From Pseudanabaena biceps (GTDB taxonomy: Bacteria > Cyanobacteriota > Cyanobacteriia > Pseudanabaenales > Pseudanabaenaceae), in NCBI GenBank assembly GCA_013361095.1, contig JAATWA010000006.1, positions 1 through 64,000 of the forward strand: a DNA stretch of 64,000 nt. Reading direction: 5' to 3'. The notes under the pieces are model-generated. The model saw only the letters and a program-made list of their open reading frames with translations, was not told where the DNA came from and searched no databases. Below are positions 37,013-45,432 of this stretch, in pieces. Position numbers and translations under genes: made by a program. Positions within the stretch are counted from its first letter, which is position 1. Every line of letters starts with the position of its first letter.

Positions 37013-37911
37013 GAATTACCTTTGGGGGAGTGAGTGCGATCGGTAATCGGTGATTTAGTGGAACTACCTGTATACCACCAACCACTATTGATTAATGGTT
37101 CCATCGCCAGAGAAGAGTTAGTCGCAACTTCGGGTTGATTAATAGCTGCTAGGAGCCATTTTTCATAGTCTTCACGAGATTCGATATAGACATCTGCCAC
37201 CATTAAGGCGAAATCAGCACCGCTAAATTGCGAATCTTTCAAGCGATATTGACCCTTCCGATTGGGCGTAATCACCAGATCAATTTTACGATTGGGAACG
37301 ATATCCTGCTTGATCCGAAACTCAGGCACATAAAATCCATGAATAACGTCCTCAGAACGTAGATTTAGCTGAGTAGTCTGATTTACAGGTAAGTGTAATT
37401 CCTGACTAGTGACATTATTAGGATATCGAAATGACCACATCCATTGCTTGGCAGTCACTTCAACTTTTTGGTCGATAGGTTTTGGGATATTATTACGTTC
37501 TGTTGCATTTGCAGGCTCTTCTAAAGAAAACTGGGCAATCTGTTTTAGACCCAAAATATTCAATTGATTATAGATATCGATATTCTGTACCGATATCCAT
37601 AACACAAGCAGAGTAGGCACTACCATCCAAGCTATCTCGATCTGGAGATTACCTCTCATCGGATGCCCCACACTAAAATCTTTGGGCTTGGCCCGAAAGA
37701 AAATTACTGAGTAGATAATGACGCTCAGGAGTCCTAAAAAGATGAAAGCGCCTACTGAAGTTAGAAAGCTAAACAAAGCATCAACACGTTGTGCTTCTTC
37801 CGTAGCTTGAACGGGCATCCAAGAGTAGGTTTGTTGACCTAGCCAATTACTAGCAACAATATTCACCGCAATCAGTATTGCCACCAAAAAATATTCAAAC
37901 AGCGTTAGCAT
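37009..37911 (-). CDS. ctaCII: Heme-copper oxidase subunit II lacking CuA cysteines (ARTO)
   Basis: 300 residues: two N-terminal helices (about 7-27 and 47-72), then a periplasmic/lumenal cupredoxin domain. The first CuA histidine is kept in DVIHGFYVPEF (H191). The loop that should read C-x3-C-x3-H is RLKDSQFSGADFALM (about 223-237), with no cysteine, so the dinuclear copper site cannot form. This matches the alternative respiratory terminal oxidase of cyanobacteria, thought to accept electrons from plastoquinol or another carrier. It heads the operon and shares ATGA with ctaD. Upstream lies a decayed gene fragment, so the promoter must be within about 40 bases or further up. Confidence 0.92.
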   Translation of the reverse strand: MLTLFEYFLVAILIAVNIVASNWLGQQTYSWMPVQATEEAQRVDALFSFLTSVGAFIFLGLLSVIIYSVIFFRAKPKDFSVGHPMRGNLQIEIAWMVVPTLLVLWISVQNIDIYNQLNILGLKQIAQFSLEEPANATERNNIPKPIDQKVEVTAKQWMWSFRYPNNVTSQELHLPVNQTTQLNLRSEDVIHGFYVPEFRIKQDIVPNRKIDLVITPNRKGQYRLKDSQFSGADFALMVADVYIESREDYEKWLLAAINQPEVATNSSLAMEPLINSGWWYTGSSTKSPITDRTHSPKGNS

Positions 37912-37959
37912 AGGGATGGTGATGCCTAGAATATAAGGTGATTTAGTGTCGATTATTTT

Positions 37960-38103
37960 ACTACGCCAGAAAGCATCTCAAGTCGCTCCAGAGCTAATCT
38001 CATAGTTCCACGGGCTTCCGATCAGAAATTGTCGCAGGTTCACTTTCTAAATAGATTTTTGCAAGAGTTTCAAGTTTGGATACTTGGGATAGTAACATAT
38101 GCT
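37960..38103 (-). pseudogene. N-terminal fragment of the 42562-43047 gene family
   Basis: On the minus strand, ATG at about 38099 opens a reading MLLSQVSKLETLAKIYLESE that matches the start of the intact gene at 43047 (SKVETLAKLYLEGDPAEVS). It meets TGA after about 33 codons, in the same place where the fragment at 40585 stops. The rest of the gene is absent. It is one of three related copies within 5 kb. Confidence 0.6.
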
Positions 38104-38285
38104 CAATTTCGTTCCTTAAGATGTTTATGCTTGTCATGAAAATATTGGCTGAAGCGGAAAATATAGCAGACTTGTACCATTGCTTTGTTGAATGCGATAT
38201 TTCTTCATTAGACTCCCCAGAAAGACGGTGGTGATCATCCTGTTTACATCTTCATAGATGGATCTAGGTATAGATTTGTGACCTT
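38104..38285. other. Left flank of IS1; no gene supported
   Basis: Short open frames occur on the minus strand, but none is recognisable. The sequence GTGACCTT at its end is duplicated on the other side of IS1, so the unbroken locus continues at 39071. Confidence 0.35.
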
Positions 38286-39062
38286 GGTAGTCCGCGAGAT
38301 GTAAGGATAAAATCATAAAAGAACTCTAAGACACTTAATTACCAATGCCAAATTGTCCAAACTGTAACTCAAAAGATGTGGTCAAAAATGGTTTTATTCA
38401 TAACGGGAATCAAAATCATAAATGTAAAGCCTGTGGTCGCCAGTTTGTTGAAGCACCACGGCAAAAACTAATCTCTGAAGAAACCAAAGCCTTGATTGAC
38501 AAACTCTTACTTGAGAAGATTCCTCTTGCAGGTATTGCCAGAGTTTGTGACGTTTCTGAAACTTGGTTGCAGAATTATGTCAATCGTAAATACGAGGCGA
38601 TTCCTCAACAAGTAAATGTATCCGCTAAAAAAAAAGGAAGACTAACGATTCAGTGTGATGAAATGTGGTCTTTTGTTGGCAATAAAGGCAATAAACAGTG
38701 GATTTGGCTTGCCATTGATGTTGATACTCGCGAAATTGTTGGCGTTCATATCGGCGATCGCTCCGCACAAGGAGCGCAAAAGCTTTGGAATTCTTTGCCC
38801 AGTGTTTATCGTCAGTGTGCTGTTGCTTATACAGATTTTTGGAATGCATATTCTGTTGTGTTCCCAGACATGCGGCATATCGCGGTTGGAAAGGAAACAG
38901 GGAAAACCAATTATATTGAACGTTTTAACTGTACGATGCGACAACGAATCTCTCGACTAGTTCGTAAAACTCTCTCTTTCTCTAAAAAAATAGAAAATCA
39001 TATTGGTGCTATCTGGTTTTTTATTCACCACTACAACTCATCCTTACTTGTTTAGGACTACC
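38286..39062 (+). mobile_element. IS1 family element, 777 bp
   Basis: Inverted ends GGTAGTCC...GTAAGGA at 38286 and the complementary TCCTTAC...GGACTACC up to 39062. The 8-bp GTGACCTT is duplicated at 38278-38285 and 39063-39070. Size, ends and duplication fit IS1. Confidence 0.9.
38345..39055 (+). CDS. IS1 family transposase
   Basis: 236 residues in one uninterrupted frame, so InsA- and InsB-like parts are already fused and no frameshift is required. The N-terminal zinc ribbon is CPNCNSKDVVKNG and CKACGRQF (C4, C7, C27, C30 approximately). A helix-turn-helix follows (GIARVCDVSETWLQNYVN). The DDE-type core has D in IQCDEMWSFVG, D in AYTDFWNAY and E in NYIERFNCTMRQR. Ends and target duplication are intact, so the element may be active. 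Confidence 0.9.
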   Translation: MPNCPNCNSKDVVKNGFIHNGNQNHKCKACGRQFVEAPRQKLISEETKALIDKLLLEKIPLAGIARVCDVSETWLQNYVNRKYEAIPQQVNVSAKKKGRLTIQCDEMWSFVGNKGNKQWIWLAIDVDTREIVGVHIGDRSAQGAQKLWNSLPSVYRQCAVAYTDFWNAYSVVFPDMRHIAVGKETGKTNYIERFNCTMRQRISRLVRKTLSFSKKIENHIGAIWFFIHHYNSSLLV

Positions 39063-39108
39063 GTGACCTTATGTCCCTTAAATGAAGGAATCGTTGTCGT
39101 ACCCCTAC

Positions 39109-39801
39109 TTAATCGAATTTCACGATCATCTTGCCGATATTTTTGCCTTCAAATAGACCGATGAATGCGCCCACAGCTTTATCGAGGCCTGTCACCACTG
39201 TTTCCTTATTCTTCAGTTTTCCAGTGCGGAAATAGCCACCCACTTCCTGTTCAAATTCGCCTTGATGACTTAGCCAATCGCCGACGATTAGCCCTTTCAT
39301 CGTCAACCGTTTAGTCGTCATGTTGAAAAGATTAGGAGGACCAAGTTGGGGTGTTTCCGCGTTATAACCAGAGATGCCGCCACAAGCGATAATCCGTCCA
39401 TGCAACCGTAAAGCTGAGAGTGAAGCTTCGAGCATTTCACCACCAACATTATCGAAATATACATCAATCCCATTCGGTGCTGCTAGATTCAGTTGTTCGA
39501 TGACAGGGATGACAGGACTGGATTTGTAATCGAAGGCAATATCAAAGCCGCATTCTTCCTGTAGAAACTTGACCTTCTCTAATGAACCTGCCGATCCGAT
39601 GACCTCGCATCCCCGCAATTTCGCTAATTGCCCAGCTACACTTCCCACCGCGCCAGCGGCTCCCGAAATAAAAATGACATCGCCAGCTTTGACATTTGCG
39701 AATCGTTTGTTACAGATTGGATTGCTCTTATCCATCGCCAGCAGCCCTTTGTGGTCAGCAACCAGCATCCTTGCAGTGTCTATAAGGTCTTGTGCATTCA
39801 T
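39109..39801 (-). CDS. Chimera: class I aldolase N-terminus fused to MDR oxidoreductase
   Basis: 230 residues. Residues 1-35, MNAQDLIDTARMLVADHKGL and LAMDKSNPICNKRFA, match the N-terminus of class I fructose-bisphosphate aldolase. From residue 36 (NVKAGDVIFISGAAGAVGSV) the protein is the NADP-binding and C-terminal part of a zinc-free medium-chain reductase of the leukotriene-B4-dehydrogenase/quinone-reductase type. The first 110 or so residues of that enzyme, which form much of its catalytic domain, are missing. The ribosome site CCTAGGAG precedes the ATG and probably came with the aldolase gene. The join is at RFA. Function is doubtful; NADPH binding could survive (GGxSGYN, KGLIVGDW). It may be a pseudogene in progress. 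Confidence 0.8.
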   Translation of the reverse strand: MNAQDLIDTARMLVADHKGLLAMDKSNPICNKRFANVKAGDVIFISGAAGAVGSVAGQLAKLRGCEVIGSAGSLEKVKFLQEECGFDIAFDYKSSPVIPVIEQLNLAAPNGIDVYFDNVGGEMLEASLSALRLHGRIIACGGISGYNAETPQLGPPNLFNMTTKRLTMKGLIVGDWLSHQGEFEQEVGGYFRTGKLKNKETVVTGLDKAVGAFIGLFEGKNIGKMIVKFD

Positions 39802-39922
39802 CTCTAAACTCCTAGGAAAATTTATTGACTATTAATTAAGCTAGACAGAGCCATTGGCGCGTAAATTTTTTGCTCAAGCTTGTCTCAGTTGTCCTGCATG
39901 AGCTTGAGTAAATACGTCTAAG

Positions 39923-40273
39923 TCAACGTTTGGAGTTGGAAACCTGTTCAGAAAGAGTCAATAAAAAGGCAAGATTAGTTGCTGCTTTAATTGCATGGCG
40001 TGCATTAGCGGGTATAAAAGCAAAAACTCCAAATTCTAGAACAATCTCCTGATCTTCCAGCGTCAGCACGCCTTGTCCTTCAATCACGTTCACAGTCGCA
40101 TTGCGAGGATTGGTATGTTCTGCAAGGGTCGATTCTGCCGCTAGAGACATCAGCATATAGCGACAGTTTCCATCTTCTAACAGAACCTTATTTTTAGCTC
40201 CATGTTGGGGATACTCAATGATGTCCGCCCAACGAATTTTAGTTGTATTCAATGATAATACGGTGGTAGTCAT
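39923..40273 (-). CDS. Cupin domain protein
   Basis: 116 residues, a single small beta-barrel. Motif 1 is represented by LAEHTNPRNATVNVIEGQGV (about 51-70), where H54 and the following residues would be ligands. Motif 2 is FGVFAFIPANARHAIKAATN (about 82-101) with H94. Such proteins bind a metal and often sense or detoxify small molecules; many are of unknown role. Its start is ATG 40273. It lies 121 bp downstream of nothing co-directional except the decayed paralogue at 40585, so co-transcription is unclear. Confidence 0.75.
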   Translation of the reverse strand: MTTTVLSLNTTKIRWADIIEYPQHGAKNKVLLEDGNCRYMLMSLAAESTLAEHTNPRNATVNVIEGQGVLTLEDQEIVLEFGVFAFIPANARHAIKAATNLAFLLTLSEQVSNSKR

Positions 40274-40346
40274 GGGATTATTCCTTTATTGTAGAGAGAT
40301 TAATGTGAACGATAAGGATACTTGGGGATTGAGTATCTGTATTGAA

Positions 40347-40585
40347 TTAGGGAAAGACAATTTTGGAGATCGGTGGATGACCCAGAAAAAGATAAGCAGC
40401 CGATCGCAGCACATTTTCTGAGTAGAGGATTTTTTGAACTTCTAGACTGCGCGCAATCCTGTCCAGAGCTAATCACACAGTTCTGAGATTGTTATCTCAG
40501 AAAATTTCGCCAGAGCGCCTTGCAGGTAGAATTTAGCGAGGGTTTCGACCTTAGATTTTTCTATGGACGCTGAAGTAGTTTTCAT
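40347..40585 (-). pseudogene. Internally deleted paralogue of the 42562-43047 gene
   Basis: From ATG 40585 the N-terminus reads SKVETLAKFYLQGALAKFSE and stops after 38 codons. About 25 bases later, the C-terminus of the intact gene begins in another frame (EVQKILYSENVLRSAAYLFL to SKIVFP, ending at 40347). The central 85 residues are missing. The 3' part, 40341-40450, is almost base-for-base the same as 42555-42665. Confidence 0.8.
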
Positions 40586-40770
40586 CAGTTTAGCTTCCTC
40601 TGTTTTTTAGAGAGATGCTTACCCTAATTAGCTAGAACTTGATTGCGGGATTGATGCGATTAACGGCTCTAGAAAAGTAGAAAACGTTGCACTTATTTTC
40701 AGGTTCTTATGCCCTTGTGTCTGGAGGCTTTTTTAGAAACTTCACAGACTCAAACCTTTTGGGTTTGTGC
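40586..40770. other. Spacer downstream of the molybdopterin oxidoreductase gene
   Basis: No gene. TGGAGGCTTTTTTAGAAAC near 40722 gives a short T-run but no strong hairpin on the required strand. Confidence 0.3.
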
Positions 40771-42531
40771 TCAAATTGGCATCCGATAGCCGTAAAACTC
40801 GTGGTCCTCGTTATAGCCACCTTGACCTGCACCCAGATCAGCGAAGTCGTGAACGAATTCGATCGCCGCGATCCATTTGACCATTTTGAATCCCAGTTCG
40901 TTTTCACAGCGCAACCGCAGCGGCGCGCCGTGCAATACACTAAGCTGCTCTCCATTCATCTCGTAGGCGAGGATCGTCAGTCGGTGACGCATGTTAGCGA
41001 TTTTATGAACGTCATAATAGCGTCCACCGTCACCACCATCGGCGAGCGAGTAAAATACCGCATAACGGGCGGCACTTGTGGGTTTCACGAGCATCATGAT
41101 CTCGCGCATGGTCACGCCACCCCATTTAGCGACACCTGACCAGCCCTGAATACAGAAATGTGTAGTGATCTGTTCTTGCTTAGACATTGCCTTCAGGTCG
41201 AGCAGTGAAAACTCCTGAGGATGGTTAACCAGACCGTCTACCCGCAGTCGATAATGCTCGAAATTATCCGCAACCAGATCCTCGAACTCGGCGGAGTTGG
41301 GCATCGTACCATTTGGCCAGAAGAATGGCGAAATATCCTTCTCTTTCAGTTGACTGTTGGGAGACCACCATTCGAGTAGTCCCTTGAAGCAGCCGACCAT
41401 AAACGTGCCAGTCTTTTGGACTAGCCGAGCATGGGCGATCGTAAACGGCGAGACGCGCCACCACGCCAGCCCGACGATCAACATTGACAGAACGAACGGC
41501 CAAAATCCTTCCCAGTTCGGGCTGTCGATCCCCGCAAACATATGATTGGTGTTCGCTCGTAGCCCTGTAATCGCGACCAAGATGCCGTGTCCTATAATGA
41601 AAGCTACAAACCAAGAGAATGAGATGAAATGAATTGATCTGGCTACCTGTCGGTTCAGTACTTTACCAAGCCAGCCAGATTTGTTGGAGATCGCGGGGCT
41701 TTGCATCAAGCCAGTAAAGATGGAGATCGGTGCCGCAACAAAAACTGTGACGAAATAGACAAGCTGCTGTAAGCCGTTGTAGCGCGTCCAGCCATGATCC
41801 ACGGGAAAATTTAGCGAAGCATATTGGATTGCGGTTGAAAGTGCATTCGGCCAAACATCCCAAGTGAGCGGAATTAGTCTGAGCCACTGGTCAGTTGAAA
41901 ATAACATCACGTAGAAAATTACACCGTTGAGTGTCCACAGCATATTGACCGAAAAGTGCCACCATCGGGCAAGTCCGATCGTGTGGCGCAGTCCTGGAAT
42001 TCCTAGCCATGTCGGTAGTGTGACCGCATCGTCTTTAGCAGTCCAGACGCGATCTATCGGCACTTCATGCTGGAAGCGAAACCAGTCCGTACCGGGTGTG
42101 CAATCGCGCTTCCAGTACAGACGCGGATGGTCGGCAAGGATCTGTATGCCAGCACGGATGATAAACATCATGAAGAACATATTAACGAAATGCTGTAGCC
42201 GCAACCACCATGGAAAGCCCGTCTCAATTGATGGCGCAGTCTGGGCGATGCCAGGATAGTGTTCGATAAATGCTTTGACGCTGTCAATCTCCCGCAGACT
42301 TTGAGCGATCGCGATCGCCAGAACCAGGAGTACAGCCCCAAGCGGTAGTGCCCACAGAATGCTAATCCAGCGCGTACCGATACGGATGTGCGGAATGATG
42401 CCCTCGCGCGGCGGTAACCAGTGGCTTAACTTGAGCCGATCGTCCGCGAAAGTCAGATCTTTGGCTAGAGGATCATGCTGTGGATTGGATGAGTCTGTCA
42501 TTACGCTATTTTCCTGTTCCATTACATTCAA
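40771..42531 (-). CDS. Cytochrome b561-type membrane domain fused to molybdopterin oxidoreductase
   Basis: 586 residues in two parts. Residues about 45-400 form a membrane domain with several helices and well-placed histidines: RLQHFVNMFFMMFIIRAGI, ARWWHFSVNMLWTLNGVIFY, ARSIHFISFSWFVAFIIGHG. These are cytochrome b561-like heme sites. Residues about 430-586 form a sulfite-oxidase-type molybdopterin domain, with the molybdenum ligand C460 in THFCIQGWSGVAKWGG and the pterin-binding LSVLHGAPLRLRCENELGFKMVKW. The fold would oxidise or reduce a small oxyanion or sulfoxide and exchange electrons with quinone within one chain. It is 30 bp downstream of the 161-residue gene on the same strand. Substrate unknown. 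Confidence 0.87.
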   Translation of the reverse strand: MNVMEQENSVMTDSSNPQHDPLAKDLTFADDRLKLSHWLPPREGIIPHIRIGTRWISILWALPLGAVLLVLAIAIAQSLREIDSVKAFIEHYPGIAQTAPSIETGFPWWLRLQHFVNMFFMMFIIRAGIQILADHPRLYWKRDCTPGTDWFRFQHEVPIDRVWTAKDDAVTLPTWLGIPGLRHTIGLARWWHFSVNMLWTLNGVIFYVMLFSTDQWLRLIPLTWDVWPNALSTAIQYASLNFPVDHGWTRYNGLQQLVYFVTVFVAAPISIFTGLMQSPAISNKSGWLGKVLNRQVARSIHFISFSWFVAFIIGHGILVAITGLRANTNHMFAGIDSPNWEGFWPFVLSMLIVGLAWWRVSPFTIAHARLVQKTGTFMVGCFKGLLEWWSPNSQLKEKDISPFFWPNGTMPNSAEFEDLVADNFEHYRLRVDGLVNHPQEFSLLDLKAMSKQEQITTHFCIQGWSGVAKWGGVTMREIMMLVKPTSAARYAVFYSLADGGDGGRYYDVHKIANMRHRLTILAYEMNGEQLSVLHGAPLRLRCENELGFKMVKWIAAIEFVHDFADLGAGQGGYNEDHEFYGYRMPI

Positions 42532-42561
42532 ATTTTCACCGACTGCTGACTCTGTATTGAA

Positions 42562-43047
42562 TTAGGGAAAGACAATTTTGGAAATCGGTGGATGACCCAG
42601 AAAAAGATAAGCAGCCGATCGCAGCACATTTTCTGAGTAGAGGATTTTTTGAACTTCTAGACTGGGCGCACGTTTTGCGGTGGCGTTGTAAGCTGCAATT
42701 TCCCCTTCCAGACTAAAGTCGCTATTGGTTAGATAGTGATCACCATCGTGTATAGCCTGAAAGATAAAACTATAGATAGGATTAAGCCCCAAAGTTGTGT
42801 CGTAGTTTTCATCGGACACCCAAAGATGACCCTGCTGGATATCAGTAAACATCTCTGCGGCATTGTTATAGCGTTTGTACCACGAGAATTGTAGATTTAA
42901 GGGGATACTCTGAAACTCATTCCAAAGCCACTCACATAATTCTGTGAGTGTCCTAACAGAAACTTCAGCAGGGTCGCCTTCTAGATATAATTTGGCAAGT
43001 GTTTCGACCTTGGAAGCTGTTATATTTCCTTGAATAGTAGATGTCAT
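42562..43047 (-). CDS. Hypothetical protein, 161 residues
   Basis: Cytosolic, no signal peptide or membrane span. Helix-rich pattern with conserved-looking aromatic and histidine residues (LCEWLWNEFQSIPLNLQFSW, IYSFIFQAIHDGDHYLTN, AAYLFLGHPPISKIVF). The sequence HDGDHY in the middle is suggestive of a metal site, but this is only an impression. Two damaged paralogues lie within 5 kb (37960-38103 and 40347-40585), so the family expanded locally. It precedes the molybdopterin oxidoreductase by 30 bp and may be co-transcribed with it. I do not recognise the family. Confidence 0.7.
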   Translation of the reverse strand: MTSTIQGNITASKVETLAKLYLEGDPAEVSVRTLTELCEWLWNEFQSIPLNLQFSWYKRYNNAAEMFTDIQQGHLWVSDENYDTTLGLNPIYSFIFQAIHDGDHYLTNSDFSLEGEIAAYNATAKRAPSLEVQKILYSENVLRSAAYLFLGHPPISKIVFP

Positions 43048-43223
43048 ATTATCTGTTCCTTAGCTTTATTGATTGCTTTCAAATATTGCCTTGACTTGCA
43101 TAAGCTCTCAATACTCTTCTTCGCTGACTGCTGAGTATTTAAGGTTCAGTTTTTTAAAATAGATAGAACAGTGAAGTGAATATCAACGTAAGTAAGGCGA
43201 TCGCCAAATTGGCTCAGGGGTAG

Positions 43224-43330
43224 TGTGTCACATTTGTTGAACTAGGTAATTGATAAAAATGGCAAACGCATACCAGCATTTTTTATAGCCTATGCTTGTT
43301 ATTTTCTCCCCAACAAATGTGAAACATTAC
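43224..43330. repeat. Dispersed repeat with inverted ends, MITE-like
   Basis: TGTGTCACATTTGTTG at the left and CAACAAATGTGAAACATTAC at the right form inverted ends around about 70 bp. The right three-quarters recur at 16250-16345. No coding capacity and no clear target duplication. Confidence 0.5.
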
Positions 43331-43365
43331 CCATATGACATGGAATATTAGAGGCGACGCTAACT

Positions 43366-43424
43366 AGAAGAAAATAATTTTTACAAGCTTCACTTAGCGA
43401 AGCTTGTAAAAATTATTTTCTTCT
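43366..43424. terminator. Perfect 26-bp hairpin at the end of the DUF5335-like gene
   Basis: Arms at 43366-43391 and 43399-43424 are perfectly complementary with the 7-nt loop ACTTAGC. It overlaps the stop codon of the gene that ends at 43423. On the minus strand the stem is rich in A/T at its base, so it would terminate that gene. Confidence 0.65.
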
Positions 43425-43776
43425 ATACCTCAAGCTTGACCAATGTTTTTCGTCCAGCAGCATCGGCAATCCAAATTGCGACAATGTCACCATTAGCGTT
43501 CTGTCCTGTTGAAATTTCTGTTGGGGAATCAACTGTATGCGCGTAGGTCATCTCATCTTTACCCACTTCGATCGCCAAATTGTTACCTTTACTTGGGCGA
43601 TCATAAATCATTGCCAGTAAAGGTGCATTCTTAATCAATTCTTGGTCACCAAGGTCTGAATCAATAATTTCGATAGCAATATGCCGTCCACGGTTACTAC
43701 CTGAAAATCGATCAAAAAATTCTCCCCAGTGCTCCTGCAATAATGATTTGGTAAGGTCAATTTCATACATATTCAT
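43423..43776 (-). CDS. DUF5335-like small protein
   Basis: 117 residues with no membrane span. Begins EIDLTKSLLQEHWGEFFDRF, then RGRHIAIEIIDSDLGDQELI and LLAMIYDRPSKGNNLAIEVG, a layout like DUF5335 proteins, which are common in cyanobacteria and stress-related islands. No catalytic motif is visible. The start is ATG 43776 with AGGAGA just upstream on the minus strand. A perfect hairpin covers its stop codon. Function unknown. Confidence 0.65.
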   Translation of the reverse strand: MNMYEIDLTKSLLQEHWGEFFDRFSGSNRGRHIAIEIIDSDLGDQELIKNAPLLAMIYDRPSKGNNLAIEVGKDEMTYAHTVDSPTEISTGQNANGDIVAIWIADAAGRKTLVKLEV

Positions 43777-44308
43777 TCTCCTTTGCTTTACATTGCATAT
43801 TCATCATGATTTTCTCAAATGTCAAATTTATTAAGAAAAACTATATCATTAGAATTAAGTTAACTATTTAGTCTTCTTTTTCTACTATGACCAGCATCTG
43901 TTCTACTTCCTGAATGATTTGATTGATTACGATACAAAATGTAAGCAAACATCTTTTTCTCTACTTTCTGCACTGGGCAAGGTTGTCACTGGATATTCTT
44001 GCTTTCAGCATGATTTCATTGCAAGAACCTTTGCTAGAATCATGGTGCATTTAACATTCATATCAACTAAGTTTTTGCACTTAGAGTACACATTAATCCG
44101 TTTCGTGCGTTGACCCCATGTTGTTTTCACGGTCGAATATTCAGTAAGGGCTGCACAAATGGTAGTCTATGAATTCCTAAAGATCGATCGCCAGATTCCA
44201 CCCGTTACACCTCATGACAAGTCTTTAGTAGTTCAGTTTGAAGCTTTAGTCAAAGCCTTTAAGTAAGTTTATCCAAACAAATAATCCAAATAATCAGGAG
44301 AAAAACCA
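43777..44308. other. 532-bp gap with a possible small gene remnant
   Basis: The plus strand carries an open tail ending at 44265, VVYEFLKIDRQIPPVTPHDK then SLVVQFEALVKAFK, with no start in frame. It looks like the C-terminus of a lost gene that I cannot name. AGGAG at 44298-44302 is the ribosome site of the following dehydrogenase. Confidence 0.4.
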
Positions 44309-45361
44309 ATGAAAACGAATGCCTACGCTGCCCAAAATGCTACAACTCCCCTTGCACCTTTTAGCTTTGAACGTCGCGAACTTGGGGAGCATGATGTGCA
44401 GATCGAAATTCTATATTGCGGCGTGTGTCACTCCGATTTGCACACCGTCCGCAGTGAATGGAGCAGTACCACCTACCCTTGCGTCCCTGGTCACGAAATC
44501 GTCGGGCGGGTCAAGAACGTTGGAGCGAAAGTCAATAAATTTAGAGAAGGCGATACGGTTGGGGTGGGTTGTATGGTCGATTCCTGCCGTACCTGTGCTA
44601 ACTGTAAGGACAACCTAGAGCAGTTCTGCGAGAAAGGTACGATTTTTACTTACAACTCCCCCGACAAACATACTGGTGGAATCACCTACGGTGGATACTC
44701 CGACAGCATTGTGGTGGATAAAGAATTTGTACTGAAAATTCCAAAGAATTTGGATCTGGCGGCAACTGCTCCATTGCTGTGTGCTGGGATTACGACTTAT
44801 TCGCCCTTACGCTATCACAATGTAACTAAGGGTCAGAAAGTAGGCGTTGTTGGACTCGGTGGGCTAGGACATATGGGGGTGAAATTGGCGAAAGCTCTCG
44901 GCGCTCATGTCGTGGTTTTCACTACCTCACCGAGCAAAGTTGAAGATGCGCTGCGGCTCGGAGCAGATGAAGTCGTCAATTCTAAAAATGCAGACGAGAT
45001 GCAGAAACATCTAAATAGTTTCCACTTCATTCTCGACACCGTGTCTGCAAAGCATGATATCAATGCTTACCTCCTGCTATTGAGACGGGATGGCAACCTC
45101 ACTCAAGTCGGAGTTCCACCCGAGCCGCTTTTGCTTTCGGTAGGTAGCCTGATTTTCGGTCGGCGCAGTCTTAGCGGCTCTTTGATTGGCGGCATTAAAG
45201 AAACCCAAGAGATGTTGGATTTCTGCGGTAAGCACAACGTTACTGCCGATATTGAACTCATCCCGATCCAAAACATCAATGAAGCCTACGATCGCCTCGT
45301 CAAAAGCGACGTAAAATATCGCTTCGTCATTGATATGGCTTCATTAAAACAGGGTGCATAA
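44309..45361 (+). CDS. Zinc-dependent alcohol dehydrogenase
   Basis: 350 residues of the medium-chain dehydrogenase family, in the YahK/cinnamyl-alcohol-dehydrogenase-like branch. Catalytic zinc ligands: C40 (GVCHSDLH), H62-E63 (GHEIVGRV) and C158 (LLCAG). The structural zinc lobe is C93, C96, C99 and C107. The coenzyme loop is VVGLGGLGHMGVKLAKALG (about 180-198). It reduces aldehydes to alcohols, probably with NADPH, in the cytosol. Preceded by AGGAGAAAAACC before ATG 44309. Followed 71 bp later by a DUF6335 gene on the same strand. Confidence 0.92.
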   Translation: MKTNAYAAQNATTPLAPFSFERRELGEHDVQIEILYCGVCHSDLHTVRSEWSSTTYPCVPGHEIVGRVKNVGAKVNKFREGDTVGVGCMVDSCRTCANCKDNLEQFCEKGTIFTYNSPDKHTGGITYGGYSDSIVVDKEFVLKIPKNLDLAATAPLLCAGITTYSPLRYHNVTKGQKVGVVGLGGLGHMGVKLAKALGAHVVVFTTSPSKVEDALRLGADEVVNSKNADEMQKHLNSFHFILDTVSAKHDINAYLLLLRRDGNLTQVGVPPEPLLLSVGSLIFGRRSLSGSLIGGIKETQEMLDFCGKHNVTADIELIPIQNINEAYDRLVKSDVKYRFVIDMASLKQGA

Positions 45362-45432
45362 GCGATCGCTAGTTCAGTTTAAAGCTTTATTCTTAATCGC
45401 AAATAAATGCTTAAATTCAAAGGAGAAAATAT

